A DNA stretch of 38,510 nucleotides from Bacteroidales bacterium UBA1184 (GTDB lineage: Bacteria > Bacteroidota > Bacteroidia > Bacteroidales > ML635J-15), in assembly GCA_002310235.1 (NCBI GenBank), contig DBYO01000042.1, positions 12,872-51,381 of the forward strand. Reading direction: 5' to 3'. Position numbers and translations under genes: made by a program. A model generated the notes under the pieces. It did not search any database, was not told the origin of the DNA, and was given only the letters and a program-made list of their open reading frames with translations. Positions 7,067-15,760 of the stretch are shown one piece after another; position 1 is the first letter of the stretch; every line of letters begins with the position of its first letter.

Positions 7067-8800
7067 TACTCCGCTTACTGCCCAATGGCTGAAACTGCCT
7101 GCTTGCGGTTCGCCCATCGGAATAGCAACTGTAATAGTGTGCTTGCCTGCTGGCAAATGGCTTAGGTCGAAATAGATAGGTTGAGTTGCCGTGCCAGGAC
7201 ACCATCCGCTGCGCGAATAGTCGCTGCTCGACATTCCATTCCAGAAGTTTCCACTTACAGGATTAAACCTGCGATAACAACCGCAGTCCTCGCGCCATGG
7301 CGTATGCGTAAATGCTGGTTTTCCATCGATTAAGATTGTGTTAGCCTTGGGATTAAACTCATCGCCTCCCTCCCATCCGCCGTGTCCGGTGCTTATGTAG
7401 CGCAGGCGCACACTCTCGGCTTCGGGAATGTACACATCAACCGTAAGGCTGTCGGTAGCAAAGAGTTTACCGTAATTCTGCCCAGCCATCTCAAGTACAT
7501 TGCAGGTGTTGAACAGCGGTATGCATCTGCTGCCATCCGTCTCATCGTCCCAGAGTTCGCTTTCGGGATAAGACTTCAAATCGAGCGTAACCTTGTGACC
7601 ACCACCATCGTAGTTGCCAATCCACACCCCTATCCACACCTCGTCGCGAAGCAACGAAGCAAGGTCGGTAACATCCTGCTTGTAATAGGTTTCGTCGGCC
7701 CACTCGAGACCGTCGATCTTCACATGGTCATTGAAATGACCTACACCGAAAGGCGTGAAGAAACGCATCAGTTCAACCGGCGGAGTGTAAACCATCGATG
7801 AAACTTTATACTGGTCCAAACTGCTTACTCCAGGCATTATTCCCTGATATGCCTGACCGTCCTTGCCTACGAAAATCGGCAATGAATCTGGATGGTTGTT
7901 TATGCCGTCGAAAAAGTTGGGACAAAGATGCTGACTTGCGCCAGGGATTACAAACACGGAGCCTGTGCGGTCGTAGGCATCGCCGTTGCTGTGCTGGTGC
8001 AACTCTATGAAAGTCTGGTAGTGGCTTGGCAGTTCGGGCAGACGGATGCGCTTCAGCGCAAGTGTTCCGCCAGCATAATGCAACACACTGTCGAAAGGAG
8101 TATTTGCTCGGTAATCGCCGTCGATATGGTCGTTTTTCGTGCCCCAGCTTAGTTGCACATCGTCGAAAATGCGCGTAGTAATTATCAGCTTTTCCTTTTT
8201 CAGTTGCGACAGTTGTCGCGAAGTAACGCGCTGATAATTAGTATTGTCTGACATTATTTTGTCAAACTTTTTATCGTAAGATGTTGCTGTAAGCTGCAAA
8301 TATGTCTGCCCGTTGCGACGGAACGCCACAACCACGCCTTTGAAGCGCCCGTAATACGGCACAGGGTTCAAGTCGTACGGATAATCCTGCACAAAGAATT
8401 CCAGCTTGTTGCTATTGATGTTGCAAGTGTAACAAGTTAATCCATTGGCTTTTGCGGTATCATAGTCAATGTCGGAGCGACTAAACTTCGTAGCCACCTC
8501 GTAGCATTCGTCAACCGAGAAAGTTGCCCGTGCATAAGTACTGTCTGTCTCTAGGTTTACAAATGTTGACTCGTGGGCATAGCCTGGAACCATATTGCCT
8601 TCCTTCTCCTCCGAAACAATAAGATATGCAGATTTTTGGAGAACAATCTCCATAACCGATGAGTCAATTGACGCACCGTAGTCGTATACTTCGTAATGGA
8701 AAAGGTTTGCGTTCTTTGCGATTTTCATGGGCTTCACTTGCGCAAAACCCGATGCTGCAGCAAGCAAAAAAGCAGTTACTAGTATAAATGTCTTTTTCAA
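7052..8800 (-). CDS. PNGase F-type peptide-N4-(N-acetyl-beta-glucosaminyl)asparagine amidase
   Basis: 582 residues; releases N-glycans from Asn of glycoproteins. The signal peptide is MKKTFILVTAFLLAAASGFA. The start codon is TTG at 8800: an in-frame TAA lies two codons upstream and the next Met is past the signal peptide, so no other start works. Residues ~210-390 fit the PNGase F N-terminal domain; Asp277 in AYDRTGSVFVIP is the likely equivalent of catalytic Asp60. Residues ~395-582 fit the C-terminal jelly roll (STGHGGWEGGDEF, CYRRFNPVSGNFWNG, YSRSGWCPGT). The extra ~190 N-terminal residues resemble in size the bowl-like domain of PNGF-II enzymes. The neighbouring GH97 suggests use of host or dietary glycoproteins. 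Residue equivalence is by eye. Confidence 0.88.
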   Translation of the reverse strand: MKKTFILVTAFLLAAASGFAQVKPMKIAKNANLFHYEVYDYGASIDSSVMEIVLQKSAYLIVSEEKEGNMVPGYAHESTFVNLETDSTYARATFSVDECYEVATKFSRSDIDYDTAKANGLTCYTCNINSNKLEFFVQDYPYDLNPVPYYGRFKGVVVAFRRNGQTYLQLTATSYDKKFDKIMSDNTNYQRVTSRQLSQLKKEKLIITTRIFDDVQLSWGTKNDHIDGDYRANTPFDSVLHYAGGTLALKRIRLPELPSHYQTFIELHQHSNGDAYDRTGSVFVIPGASQHLCPNFFDGINNHPDSLPIFVGKDGQAYQGIMPGVSSLDQYKVSSMVYTPPVELMRFFTPFGVGHFNDHVKIDGLEWADETYYKQDVTDLASLLRDEVWIGVWIGNYDGGGHKVTLDLKSYPESELWDDETDGSRCIPLFNTCNVLEMAGQNYGKLFATDSLTVDVYIPEAESVRLRYISTGHGGWEGGDEFNPKANTILIDGKPAFTHTPWREDCGCYRRFNPVSGNFWNGMSSSDYSRSGWCPGTATQPIYFDLSHLPAGKHTITVAIPMGEPQAGSFSHWAVSGVLVVE

Positions 8801-8821
8801 GGTTTAAAAATTTTGTTGTTG

Positions 8822-8854
8822 CAAAGGTAAAAAATTCCGAGAAAAAGAACACAA
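8822..8854 (-). promoter_or_regulatory. Candidate promoter of the PNGase gene
   Basis: Minus-strand TTG (8852-8854), 22 nt, TACCTTTG (8822-8829), then a leader of roughly 15-20 nt to the TTG start at 8800. The short leader and the absence of a closer ATG support the TTG start. Confidence 0.5.
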
Positions 8855-8995
8855 TGAGATGCAAGCTGTATTTTTTTACTTCTACTTATTTTCCACTATC
8901 CCTAATATATATATTTCCTACTTGCATTTAGGACAGAGACCCTATTAACACTACCGCGTTAAAAACTTAATTTTCAAGTTCCAGACATTATTTAG

Positions 8996-9003
8996 TACAT
9001 TTG
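8996..9003 (+). promoter_or_regulatory. Candidate -7 box of the DUF1016 gene
   Basis: TACATTTG on the plus strand about 80 bp upstream of the ATG at 9084, in the AT-rich divergent gap between the PNGase and DUF1016 genes. No clear -33 TTG at the expected distance. Confidence 0.3.
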
Positions 9004-9083
9004 ACAATTTGAATTTAATTAATTGTAAAAGTTATTAAATGACTGAAAATCATATTAGTTAACAAATAAAATTTTGCAATAAT

Positions 9084-10244
9084 ATGGTAAAGCCAATCAG
9101 CATATTGGAAAAGGACTATTCACAGTGGCTGAAAGATTTAAGTTCTCGCTATCGCCGTAGCCAAATTAAGGCCGCGGTGAAAGTAAATCAGGAAATGCTG
9201 CAATTCTATTGGGAATTGGGTCGAGATATTGTGGAACGTGATGCGGAAAATAGATATGGAAGCGCATTCTATGAATCATTGAGCAAAGATTTAAAAGTAG
9301 AATTATCTGATGAATGTGCGATTTCTCCATCAACAATACGCTACGCAAAAAGATTCTATGTACTTTATATTCAGAAGATTAAAAATCTTCAGCAGTTTGC
9401 TGAAGATTTTATAAATGAAAACTTTCAGCAACTTGCTGAAAAAATGCCACATAACAAGGAAGATATAGAAGGTCAGCAACTATTAATGGGACATATAATA
9501 AAAGACTTATTTTCTATACCTTGGGGTCACCACATGTTAATTATAGATAAAGTTAAAGGTAACCATGAAAAAGCTCTTTTCTTTGTACGTCAAACTATTG
9601 AAAATGGTTGGAGTAGAAGTGTATTGCTAAATTTCTTAGATACAGACCTCTACGAACGGCAAGGAAAAGCAATTACAAATTTCACGCGTACTCTACCTGA
9701 ACAAACTAGCGACTTGGCTCAGGAAATTACAAAAGACCCTTATAATTTTGCTTTTACGGGAATTACTGGTTCATATAACGAACGATTATTAAAAGATGCT
9801 TTGCTAAATAATATTACCAATTTCTTAATTGAATTGGGTTCAGGTTTTGCATACGTTGGTAAGGAATATCGATTACAGGTTGGCGAAACAGAAAAATTTA
9901 TCGACTTATTGTTCTACAATCTTAATTTATCGTGTTATGTGGTGGTTGAAGTAAAAATTGGTAAATTTGAATTTGCCGATGCAGGACAGTTAGGAGGATA
10001 TGTGGTTTCTTGCAATCACATACTTCGAAAGGAAGGACGCGACAATCCTACGATAGGTCTTCTTATTTGCAAATCAAAAGATCGAATTGAGGCCCAATAT
10101 GCATTAGAATCCAGCACACAGCCAATTGGCATTTCAGAGTATGAACTGGAACGCTTTTACCCTACAAAAGTGGAAGGTTCCATCCCAACAATCGAAGAAA
10201 TTGAGACAAAATTGAGTGAAATGATTAAAGAAACTTCAAAGTAA
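9084..10244 (+). CDS. DUF1016/YhcG-family PD-(D/E)xK nuclease
   Basis: 386 residues with the two-part YhcG layout. The N-terminal DUF1016 helical region (~10-190) contains VNQEMLQFYWELGRDIVE, SPSTIRYAKRFY and IPWGHHMLIIDKV. The C-terminal nuclease (~210-350) has FTGITGSYNERLLKDALL, then FIDLLFYNLNLSCYVVVEVKIG, which supplies the D...ExK metal-binding core. Family members often sit in defence islands or beside type I restriction genes; none is present here. Its TAA abuts the ATG of mnmG with no spacer (TAAATG), so mnmG may be translated from the same message. Two strong hairpins lie inside the coding sequence at 9382-9441, between the N-terminal helices and the IPWGHH motif. The biological role of the family is not settled. 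Confidence 0.88.
   Translation: MVKPISILEKDYSQWLKDLSSRYRRSQIKAAVKVNQEMLQFYWELGRDIVERDAENRYGSAFYESLSKDLKVELSDECAISPSTIRYAKRFYVLYIQKIKNLQQFAEDFINENFQQLAEKMPHNKEDIEGQQLLMGHIIKDLFSIPWGHHMLIIDKVKGNHEKALFFVRQTIENGWSRSVLLNFLDTDLYERQGKAITNFTRTLPEQTSDLAQEITKDPYNFAFTGITGSYNERLLKDALLNNITNFLIELGSGFAYVGKEYRLQVGETEKFIDLLFYNLNLSCYVVVEVKIGKFEFADAGQLGGYVVSCNHILRKEGRDNPTIGLLICKSKDRIEAQYALESSTQPIGISEYELERFYPTKVEGSIPTIEEIETKLSEMIKETSK
9382..9441 (+). repeat. Two tandem palindromic hairpins inside the DUF1016 gene
   Basis: Hairpin 1 has a perfect 13-bp stem, AAAATCTTCAGCA (9382-9394) against TGCTGAAGATTTT (9398-9410), with a 3-nt loop. Hairpin 2 has an 8-bp stem, TTTCAGCA (9423-9430) against TGCTGAAA (9434-9441), also with a 3-nt loop. 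They share the CAGCA/TGCTG core, so one is probably a degenerate copy of the other. They encode NLQQFAEDF and NFQQLAEKM, a repeated helix-like unit in a region that appears variable in the family. Confidence 0.8.
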
Positions 10245-12122
10245 ATGATTGAAAATTATGATGTTATAGTAGTAGGTGCTGGACATGCAGGCTGCGAAGC
10301 GGCAGCGGCGGCGGCAAATATGGGAAGCAAAGTGCTGCTTGTGACAATCGACATGAACAAAATCGCACAGATGTCGTGCAACCCCGCTATGGGTGGAGTT
10401 GCCAAAGGTCAGATTGTCAGAGAGATAGATGCACTTGGTGGACTTTCGGGAATCGTTACCGACAAGGCAATGATACAATTCCGGATGCTCAATATGTCGA
10501 AAGGTCCGGCAATGTGGAGCCCACGCGCCCAGTGTGATCGAATGGTCTTTAGTGGCGAATGGCGAAGCCAACTCGAAGCGATAAAGAATGTATCGTTTCT
10601 GCAAGATACTGTAAATAAGGTAATTGTAGAAAATAGTCGCGTCTGCGGAATAGAAACCTACCTCGGAATAAAGGTTTACGCAAAAGCAGTAATCCTCACC
10701 ACCGGCACTTTCCTTAACGGCCTGATGCACATAGGACATAGCCATTTCGAAGGCGGACGAATTTCGGAACCTGCAGCAGTTGGTCTTACACAGAACCTCG
10801 CAGAACTCGGTTTCACATACGACCGCATGAAAACTGGAACTCCAGTAAGAATCGACGGCCGTACCATCGATTTCTCTGAGCTTCAAGAACAAAGCGGCGA
10901 TGAAACCATAGTTCCGTTCTCGTACATGCACAACTACAACCAGCATTTCCTGAAACAACGCAGTTGCTATATTACATACACCAGCGAAGAAGTTCATGAT
11001 ACTCTGCGTCAAGGACTTAAGGATTCGCCACTGTACGACGGAACTATAAAGAGCATAGGTCCACGCTACTGCCCGAGCATCGAGACAAAACTTGTAACTT
11101 TCCCCGATAAGGACAAGCACCAGCTTTTCCTCGAACCAGAAGGGGAGACCTCGGTGGAATTTTACCTCAATGGATTCTCGTCGTCGCTGCCTATAGATGT
11201 GCAGTACGAAGCTTTGCGCAAAATCAAAGGCCTTGAAAATGCAAAGATTTTCCGTCCCGGCTATGCTATCGAATACGACTTCTTCCACCCTACCCAACTG
11301 AAAGCCACATTGGAGACTAAACTCATTGAAAATCTGTATTTTGCAGGACAAATCAACGGCACAACCGGTTACGAAGAAGCAGCAGGGCAGGGGATTATCG
11401 CAGGCATAAACGCTCACCTGAAAATCAACGAAAAACCAGAGTTCACTCTCAACCGCGACCAAGCTTACATTGGTGTTCTCATCGACGATCTCATCACTAA
11501 GGGTGTTGACGAACCTTACAGAATGTTCACTTCGCGTGCCGAATTCCGCATACTTCTCCGTCAGGATAACTGCGATGTAAGATTAACTGAACTTTCGCAC
11601 AACATTGGCCTTGCAACTGACGAACGTTTGCGAGTTTTTGAAGACAAGATTGCAAAGCGCGACCAGCTTATCGACTTCTGCAATAACCAGAGCTGCAAGC
11701 CTGAAACTATAAACGAAATGCTCTCTGAATTAGGAAGTTCGGAACTAAAACAAAGCATAAAAATGAACAATATTATCACTCGTCCACAAGTGAAAATCAA
11801 GGATTTATGCAGTTACGACAATGAACTTGAATCGCTTGTTTCAGGCTTTGGCGACAAGAGGGACGAGATAGTTGACGCTGCAGAAATACTACTGAAATAC
11901 TCCGGCTACATTGAGCGTGAAAAACTCATTGCCGACAAGCTGAAGCGCCTGGAGAATATCGTTATCGAAGGTAAGATTAACTATGCTGAAGTAAATTCAC
12001 TTTCGACTGAGGCTCGACAAAAACTGATGAAAATTAATCCGCACACTATTGGTCAGGCATCACGAATTAGCGGTGTTTCACCATCAGATATTAGTGTACT
12101 GTTGGTGCTGATGGGAAGATAA
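10245..12122 (+). CDS. mnmG: tRNA uridine-5-carboxymethylaminomethyl modification enzyme MnmG (GidA)
   Basis: 625 residues, full length. With MnmE it installs the cmnm5 group on the wobble uridine U34 of several tRNAs, using FAD, NADH and methylene-tetrahydrofolate or glycine. The FAD dinucleotide-binding motif VVGAGHAGCEAA is at 9-20. SCNPAMGGVAKGQIVREIDALGG (from 44) carries the conserved Cys45 region, PGYAIEYDFFHPTQL and LYFAGQINGTTGYEEAAGQG are family signatures, and the C-terminal helical domain that binds MnmE ends with ISGVSPSDISVLLVLMGR. It begins directly after the DUF1016 stop. A parS-like site follows 10 bp after the stop, in keeping with the classical placement of gidA near the origin. 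Confidence 0.97.
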   Translation: MIENYDVIVVGAGHAGCEAAAAAANMGSKVLLVTIDMNKIAQMSCNPAMGGVAKGQIVREIDALGGLSGIVTDKAMIQFRMLNMSKGPAMWSPRAQCDRMVFSGEWRSQLEAIKNVSFLQDTVNKVIVENSRVCGIETYLGIKVYAKAVILTTGTFLNGLMHIGHSHFEGGRISEPAAVGLTQNLAELGFTYDRMKTGTPVRIDGRTIDFSELQEQSGDETIVPFSYMHNYNQHFLKQRSCYITYTSEEVHDTLRQGLKDSPLYDGTIKSIGPRYCPSIETKLVTFPDKDKHQLFLEPEGETSVEFYLNGFSSSLPIDVQYEALRKIKGLENAKIFRPGYAIEYDFFHPTQLKATLETKLIENLYFAGQINGTTGYEEAAGQGIIAGINAHLKINEKPEFTLNRDQAYIGVLIDDLITKGVDEPYRMFTSRAEFRILLRQDNCDVRLTELSHNIGLATDERLRVFEDKIAKRDQLIDFCNNQSCKPETINEMLSELGSSELKQSIKMNNIITRPQVKIKDLCSYDNELESLVSGFGDKRDEIVDAAEILLKYSGYIEREKLIADKLKRLENIVIEGKINYAEVNSLSTEARQKLMKINPHTIGQASRISGVSPSDISVLLVLMGR

Positions 12123-12132
12123 TAAAATTAAA

Positions 12133-12148
12133 TGTTTCATGTGAAACA
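12133..12148. promoter_or_regulatory. parS-like centromere site 1
   Basis: TGTTTCATGTGAAACA differs from the widely conserved ParB-binding parS palindrome TGTTTCACGTGAAACA at one central base. The 7-bp arms TGTTTCA/TGAAACA are perfect. It lies between mnmG and the adenine deaminase gene. Two identical copies (one inverted) follow within 1.8 kb. Confidence 0.75.
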
Positions 12149-12165
12149 ATTATAACAATAAGATA

Positions 12166-13797
12166 ATGAGAAAAATAGAAGGTAACATTGTTGATGTTCT
12201 CAACAGAAAAATTTTCAAGGGTGAAATCACAATCGAGAATGATAGGATTGTAAAAATCTCTCCTAAGGAAACGACAAGCGATGTCTATATTTTGCCAGGT
12301 CTGATTGACTCTCACATTCACATCGAAAGCACAATGATGATACCTAGCGAATTTGCTAAGGTTGCAGTTAAGAATGGTACTATTGGAGTTGTCACCGATC
12401 CACACGAAATTGCTAATGTGCTTGGAGAAAAAGGTATTGATTTTATGATAAAAAACTCAGAATCAGCACCTTTGAAGACATTCTACTGTGTTCCGTCATG
12501 TGTTCCAGCAACCACTTTCGAGACCTCAGGAGCTACACTCGATGCTGCAAAAATTGACAAGATTTTCACTAAATACGGTCTTAAAGTGCTTGGTGAAATG
12601 ATGAATTATCCTGGCGTTATATACGATGATCTTGAAGTTATGGCAAAGCTCGAAGTTGCAAAAAAACACGGTGCTGTTATCGATGGTCACTCTCCGCAAG
12701 TCAGTGGCGACAACTTGAAAAAATATATCAACGCTGGAATAAGCACTGACCATGAATGTAGAGACATTGACGAAGCAATTGAAAAAATAAACCTCGGTAT
12801 GAATATTCTCGTCCGCGAAGGTTCGGCAGCAAAGAATTTTGATGCTTTATACCCTCTAATTTCTAAATTCAATAAATCGGTAATGCTTTCGACGGATGAT
12901 TCACACCCCGACGACCTTTTAAAATTTGGACACATTAACAAAATATTGAAAATGGGCATAAAGTACGGAATTAACATTTTTGACTTGCTTACTGCCGCTT
13001 GTGTGAATCCAGTTAAACATTATGATCTTCCAATCGGACTTCTCCGCGAAAAAGATTATGCCGACATGATAATTGTTGATGACTTAAAATCATTCAATAT
13101 TCAAGAAACAATAATTAATGGTAACACAGTTTACTCGAATGGTCGAATTTTATTTAGTACAAAAAATATTCAGTCTATCAACAATTTCAATGCACAAAGA
13201 ATTTCAGAAGCTGATGTCAGAATAAAACCAAAGTCAAAAAAAATAAAGGTAATTGAAATTATCGAAAACGAATTACTCACAAATTGCATTATCGGGAAGG
13301 CTAGGGTAGAGGATAGCAATATTGTTTCCGACACAAAGAACGACATCCTTAAAATTGCCGTTATGAACCGTTACTCGAAAGACGCAAAACCGCAGATAGG
13401 ATTCATCAAGGGATTCGGTCTTACCGCTGGAGCAATCGCAACATCGGTGGCACACGACAGCCACAACATAATTGCAGTTGGTACTACAGACGAAGACATT
13501 GTAAAAGCAATTAATGAAATCATCGACAACAAAGGTGGTATGTGCTATGTAAAGGGTATAGACTTCTATACCTTGCCGCTTGAGTTTGCTGGACTGATGA
13601 CTCAGCAAAGCTGTGAACGCATCAGCGATATGTACAGCCGAATGAACCACATCGTAAAGAGTAACGGCTGCAGGCTTGCATCTCCATTCATGACACTTTC
13701 GTTTATGTCGCTTCTTGTAATTCCTAGTCTCAAGTTGGGCGACAAGGGCTTGTTCGACGTAGATAAATTCGAGATGACAGATTTGTTTGTAAAATAA
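12166..13797 (+). CDS. ade: Adenine deaminase
   Basis: 543 residues; hydrolyses adenine to hypoxanthine and ammonia in purine salvage. It is an amidohydrolase-superfamily protein. The metal-binding HIH is at 50-52 in GLIDSHIHIESTM, followed by VTDPHEIANVLG, the second-sphere motif DGHSPQVSG, ISTDHECRD and STDDSHPDD. The C-terminal domain typical of adenine deaminases includes GFIKGFGLTAGAIATSVAHDSHNIIAVG and the end DLFVK. The gene is 43 bp after mnmG on the same strand and flanked by parS-like sites on both sides. The amino acid sequence is complete. The functional link to its neighbours looks positional rather than metabolic. Confidence 0.94.
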   Translation: MRKIEGNIVDVLNRKIFKGEITIENDRIVKISPKETTSDVYILPGLIDSHIHIESTMMIPSEFAKVAVKNGTIGVVTDPHEIANVLGEKGIDFMIKNSESAPLKTFYCVPSCVPATTFETSGATLDAAKIDKIFTKYGLKVLGEMMNYPGVIYDDLEVMAKLEVAKKHGAVIDGHSPQVSGDNLKKYINAGISTDHECRDIDEAIEKINLGMNILVREGSAAKNFDALYPLISKFNKSVMLSTDDSHPDDLLKFGHINKILKMGIKYGINIFDLLTAACVNPVKHYDLPIGLLREKDYADMIIVDDLKSFNIQETIINGNTVYSNGRILFSTKNIQSINNFNAQRISEADVRIKPKSKKIKVIEIIENELLTNCIIGKARVEDSNIVSDTKNDILKIAVMNRYSKDAKPQIGFIKGFGLTAGAIATSVAHDSHNIIAVGTTDEDIVKAINEIIDNKGGMCYVKGIDFYTLPLEFAGLMTQQSCERISDMYSRMNHIVKSNGCRLASPFMTLSFMSLLVIPSLKLGDKGLFDVDKFEMTDLFVK

Positions 13798-13802
13798 TTA
13801 AA

Positions 13803-13818
13803 TGTTTCATGTGAAACA
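13803..13818. promoter_or_regulatory. parS-like centromere site 2
   Basis: TGTTTCATGTGAAACA, identical to site 1, including 5 preceding bases (TTAAA). It starts 5 bp after the adenine deaminase stop. Confidence 0.75.
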
Positions 13819-13896
13819 ATATGTAAAATACTGATAATTAACATTATAGATAATTTAAAAAAATAATTACTCAATTAGCATTCAATTAATAGATAA

Positions 13897-13912
13897 TGTT
13901 TCACATGAAACA
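13897..13912. promoter_or_regulatory. parS-like centromere site 3 (inverted)
   Basis: TGTTTCACATGAAACA is the exact reverse complement of sites 1 and 2. It lies in the AT-rich gap between the adenine deaminase gene and dtd, 78 bp after the end of site 2. Confidence 0.75.
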
Positions 13913-13955
13913 AACCGTAAAACACTATAAATCAAAATAATAACTATTCAAAAGT

Positions 13956-14408
13956 ATGAAAATTCTAATTCAACGAGTAAAACATTCAAAATGCACTGTA
14001 GATGGTAAGGAAATATCCAAGATAGGGCAGGGGATGCTCGTATTCGTAGGCATAACAAACGACGATACAACCGAAGATATTGAATGGCTCGTAAACAAAA
14101 TGGTAAATCTCCGTATTTTCAACGATGAAGATGGAGTTATGAACAAATCATGCATCGAAATTGACGGCGAAATAATGATAATAAGCCAGTTCACCCTTCA
14201 TGCCCGTACAAAGAAAGGAAACCGCCCATCATATGTCGATGCAGCTAAACCTGAAATCTCAGAACCTCTATACAACAAATTTATCGAAACAGTAAACTCA
14301 CTAACTGGCAAAACATCAGCCACTGGCATCTTTGGAGCCGACATGAAGATTGAACTCCTCAACGACGGACCAGTGACAATAATCATTGATTCAAAAAATA
14401 GGATATAA
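13956..14408 (+). CDS. dtd: D-aminoacyl-tRNA deacylase
   Basis: 150 residues, the normal family length. It removes D-amino acids (and glycine from tRNA-Ala) wrongly attached to tRNA; a cytoplasmic homodimer. Two family signatures are intact: SQFTLHA in the middle (substrate pocket), and near the end GIFGADMKIELLNDGPVTI, which contains the cross-subunit Gly-Pro motif that excludes L-aminoacyl groups. The N-terminus MKILIQRVKHSKCTVDGK is typical. No TAnnTTTG box was seen upstream, so it may be transcribed with adenine deaminase. The stop overlaps the U-tract side of the terminator of the convergent blaR1-like gene. Confidence 0.95.
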   Translation: MKILIQRVKHSKCTVDGKEISKIGQGMLVFVGITNDDTTEDIEWLVNKMVNLRIFNDEDGVMNKSCIEIDGEIMIISQFTLHARTKKGNRPSYVDAAKPEISEPLYNKFIETVNSLTGKTSATGIFGADMKIELLNDGPVTIIIDSKNRI

Positions 14409-14411
14409 AAA

Positions 14412-14437
14412 AAGTTGCAGCCCGCAGACTGCAACTT
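14412..14437 (-). terminator. Intrinsic terminator of the BlaI/BlaR1 operon
   Basis: A perfect 9-bp stem AAGTTGCAG/CTGCAACTT with an 8-nt loop. Read on the minus strand it is followed by TTTTTTT, the form of a rho-independent terminator, starting 19 bp after the BlaR1-like stop. On the plus strand the hairpin follows the dtd stop but lacks a U-tract. Confidence 0.8.
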
Positions 14438-14455
14438 ATAAAAGAATTCTAATAC

Positions 14456-15757
14456 TTATTTTTGTGGAGCCTTGAAGACAAATGGCATCACGAAATTTAC
14501 GCGTACAGTTTTTCCCTTAACTTTGCCAGGGGTCCATTTAGGCATTGACTTTACCACGCGAACTGCCTCTGCATCGCATTCCTTGTCGCAACCTCTCAAG
14601 ACTTTTACATCGGTAATGCTTCCATCCTTCTCGATAGTAAACGAGACAAATGTCTTTCCACCAATACCTTTTTTCTTGGCATTTTCGGGATATACCGTAT
14701 TTTCCTGAATGAACTTCATCATGGCTTCGTCACCACCAGGAAATTGTGGCATTAATTCTACATCTCCAGCTTCATAGATACTGTCCTTGCTTTGCTGAAT
14801 ATTTGTTTTAATGTCTCCTGTTGCAATAACTGTTGCTTCGGAGTTATTATCAGCGAGCTGTTCCTTAGCTGTCGCATTTGTATTGGCAACCAGCATCACA
14901 GCCAATACAGGTAGCGTGACCAGAAGCCTCCACCAGAGACCTTTGGTCTTTTCACTCTTAGTAATCATTTTGATTCGTTTTTTAGTTAGTATTAAACTGA
15001 AATTATTACTAATTCTGCTAAAATCGACAGCCGTGCACTGCTGCAAAATCAGCATCATATAGTCCCTCTTATTAGCGCCAGCATCCACCACATCACGGTC
15101 GGCCTGATATTCATGAATACACTGCAACTCACGCTTCAACATATAGATGAAAGGATTGAACCATTGCAGTACCATCATGATCTCAATAAAAACTATATCC
15201 CATGAATGATGATGGCTTATATGGCTAATTTCGTGTCTAACAATTTCTTTATCGATTAATTTGTCGGGGAAGAAAGCATAGTTGAGGAAAGAAAACGATC
15301 CTTGCTCCTTTCCGGTATAAACTGCTGTATAATTTTCGCACTTTTCCTTCGGTGATTTCACCACCAATAAAAATATCTTGAATAGCTTGAACATCAACAG
15401 CAGCAACGATATGCCCACACCAACAAAATAGATTATTGATATTATTTGCCAGATGCTATAATGCTGTGCTGTTGCCTCGACCAAAGGCGTGCTTTCATCT
15501 GCTGCAATTGCAACTTGGTCAAGCACTATTCCTCCAAACATGTTTTGCTTCAAGCTTAATATCTCTGGAGACCCACTGCCAATAAGAACTCCAAGCAATG
15601 GCAACGCCAAAGCAAATATTATCGATAATAATATGTAATATCTGTTGAACTTGATTCTGTTGCTGTTTGTGAACAATAGACGATAAACAATCCAGAAAAC
15701 TGCAATTGCAACTGCAATTGGCAACAGACGACCTAATATTAATTCTTGTGCACTCAT
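14456..15757 (-). CDS. BlaR1/MecR1-like M56 peptidase with C-terminal TonB domain
   Basis: 433 residues. Transmembrane segments lie near 7-29, 41-60 and 101-132, with another at ~277-297. The M56 zinc-peptidase motif HEISH is at 175-179 (RHEISHISHHHSWD), followed by the third ligand region HEYQADRDVVD. After the last helix comes a ~30-residue spacer and then a TonB C-terminal domain (~325-430; YPENAKKKGIGGKTFVSFTI, VKSMPKWTPG). In canonical BlaR1 this place holds a beta-lactam sensor; here a TonB-like domain replaces it. The signal may therefore be periplasmic or involve TonB-dependent receptors. It starts 3 bp after the BlaI-like gene, so one operon. The family logic is that the receptor peptidase triggers cleavage of the repressor. 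Confidence 0.9.
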   Translation of the reverse strand: MSAQELILGRLLPIAVAIAVFWIVYRLLFTNSNRIKFNRYYILLSIIFALALPLLGVLIGSGSPEILSLKQNMFGGIVLDQVAIAADESTPLVEATAQHYSIWQIISIIYFVGVGISLLLLMFKLFKIFLLVVKSPKEKCENYTAVYTGKEQGSFSFLNYAFFPDKLIDKEIVRHEISHISHHHSWDIVFIEIMMVLQWFNPFIYMLKRELQCIHEYQADRDVVDAGANKRDYMMLILQQCTAVDFSRISNNFSLILTKKRIKMITKSEKTKGLWWRLLVTLPVLAVMLVANTNATAKEQLADNNSEATVIATGDIKTNIQQSKDSIYEAGDVELMPQFPGGDEAMMKFIQENTVYPENAKKKGIGGKTFVSFTIEKDGSITDVKVLRGCDKECDAEAVRVVKSMPKWTPGKVKGKTVRVNFVMPFVFKAPQK

Positions 15758-15760
15758 GAC

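Noticed and set aside
10236..11462. 408-codon minus-strand ORF opposite mnmG
   Set aside because: A shadow of mnmG; no family motif, whereas the plus strand encodes a complete MnmG.
12133..13912. Transcription-factor operators instead of parS
   Set aside because: The sites are not placed over recognisable promoters, all lie in gaps beside mnmG, and they match the ParB palindrome at 15 of 16 bases, so parS is the better reading.
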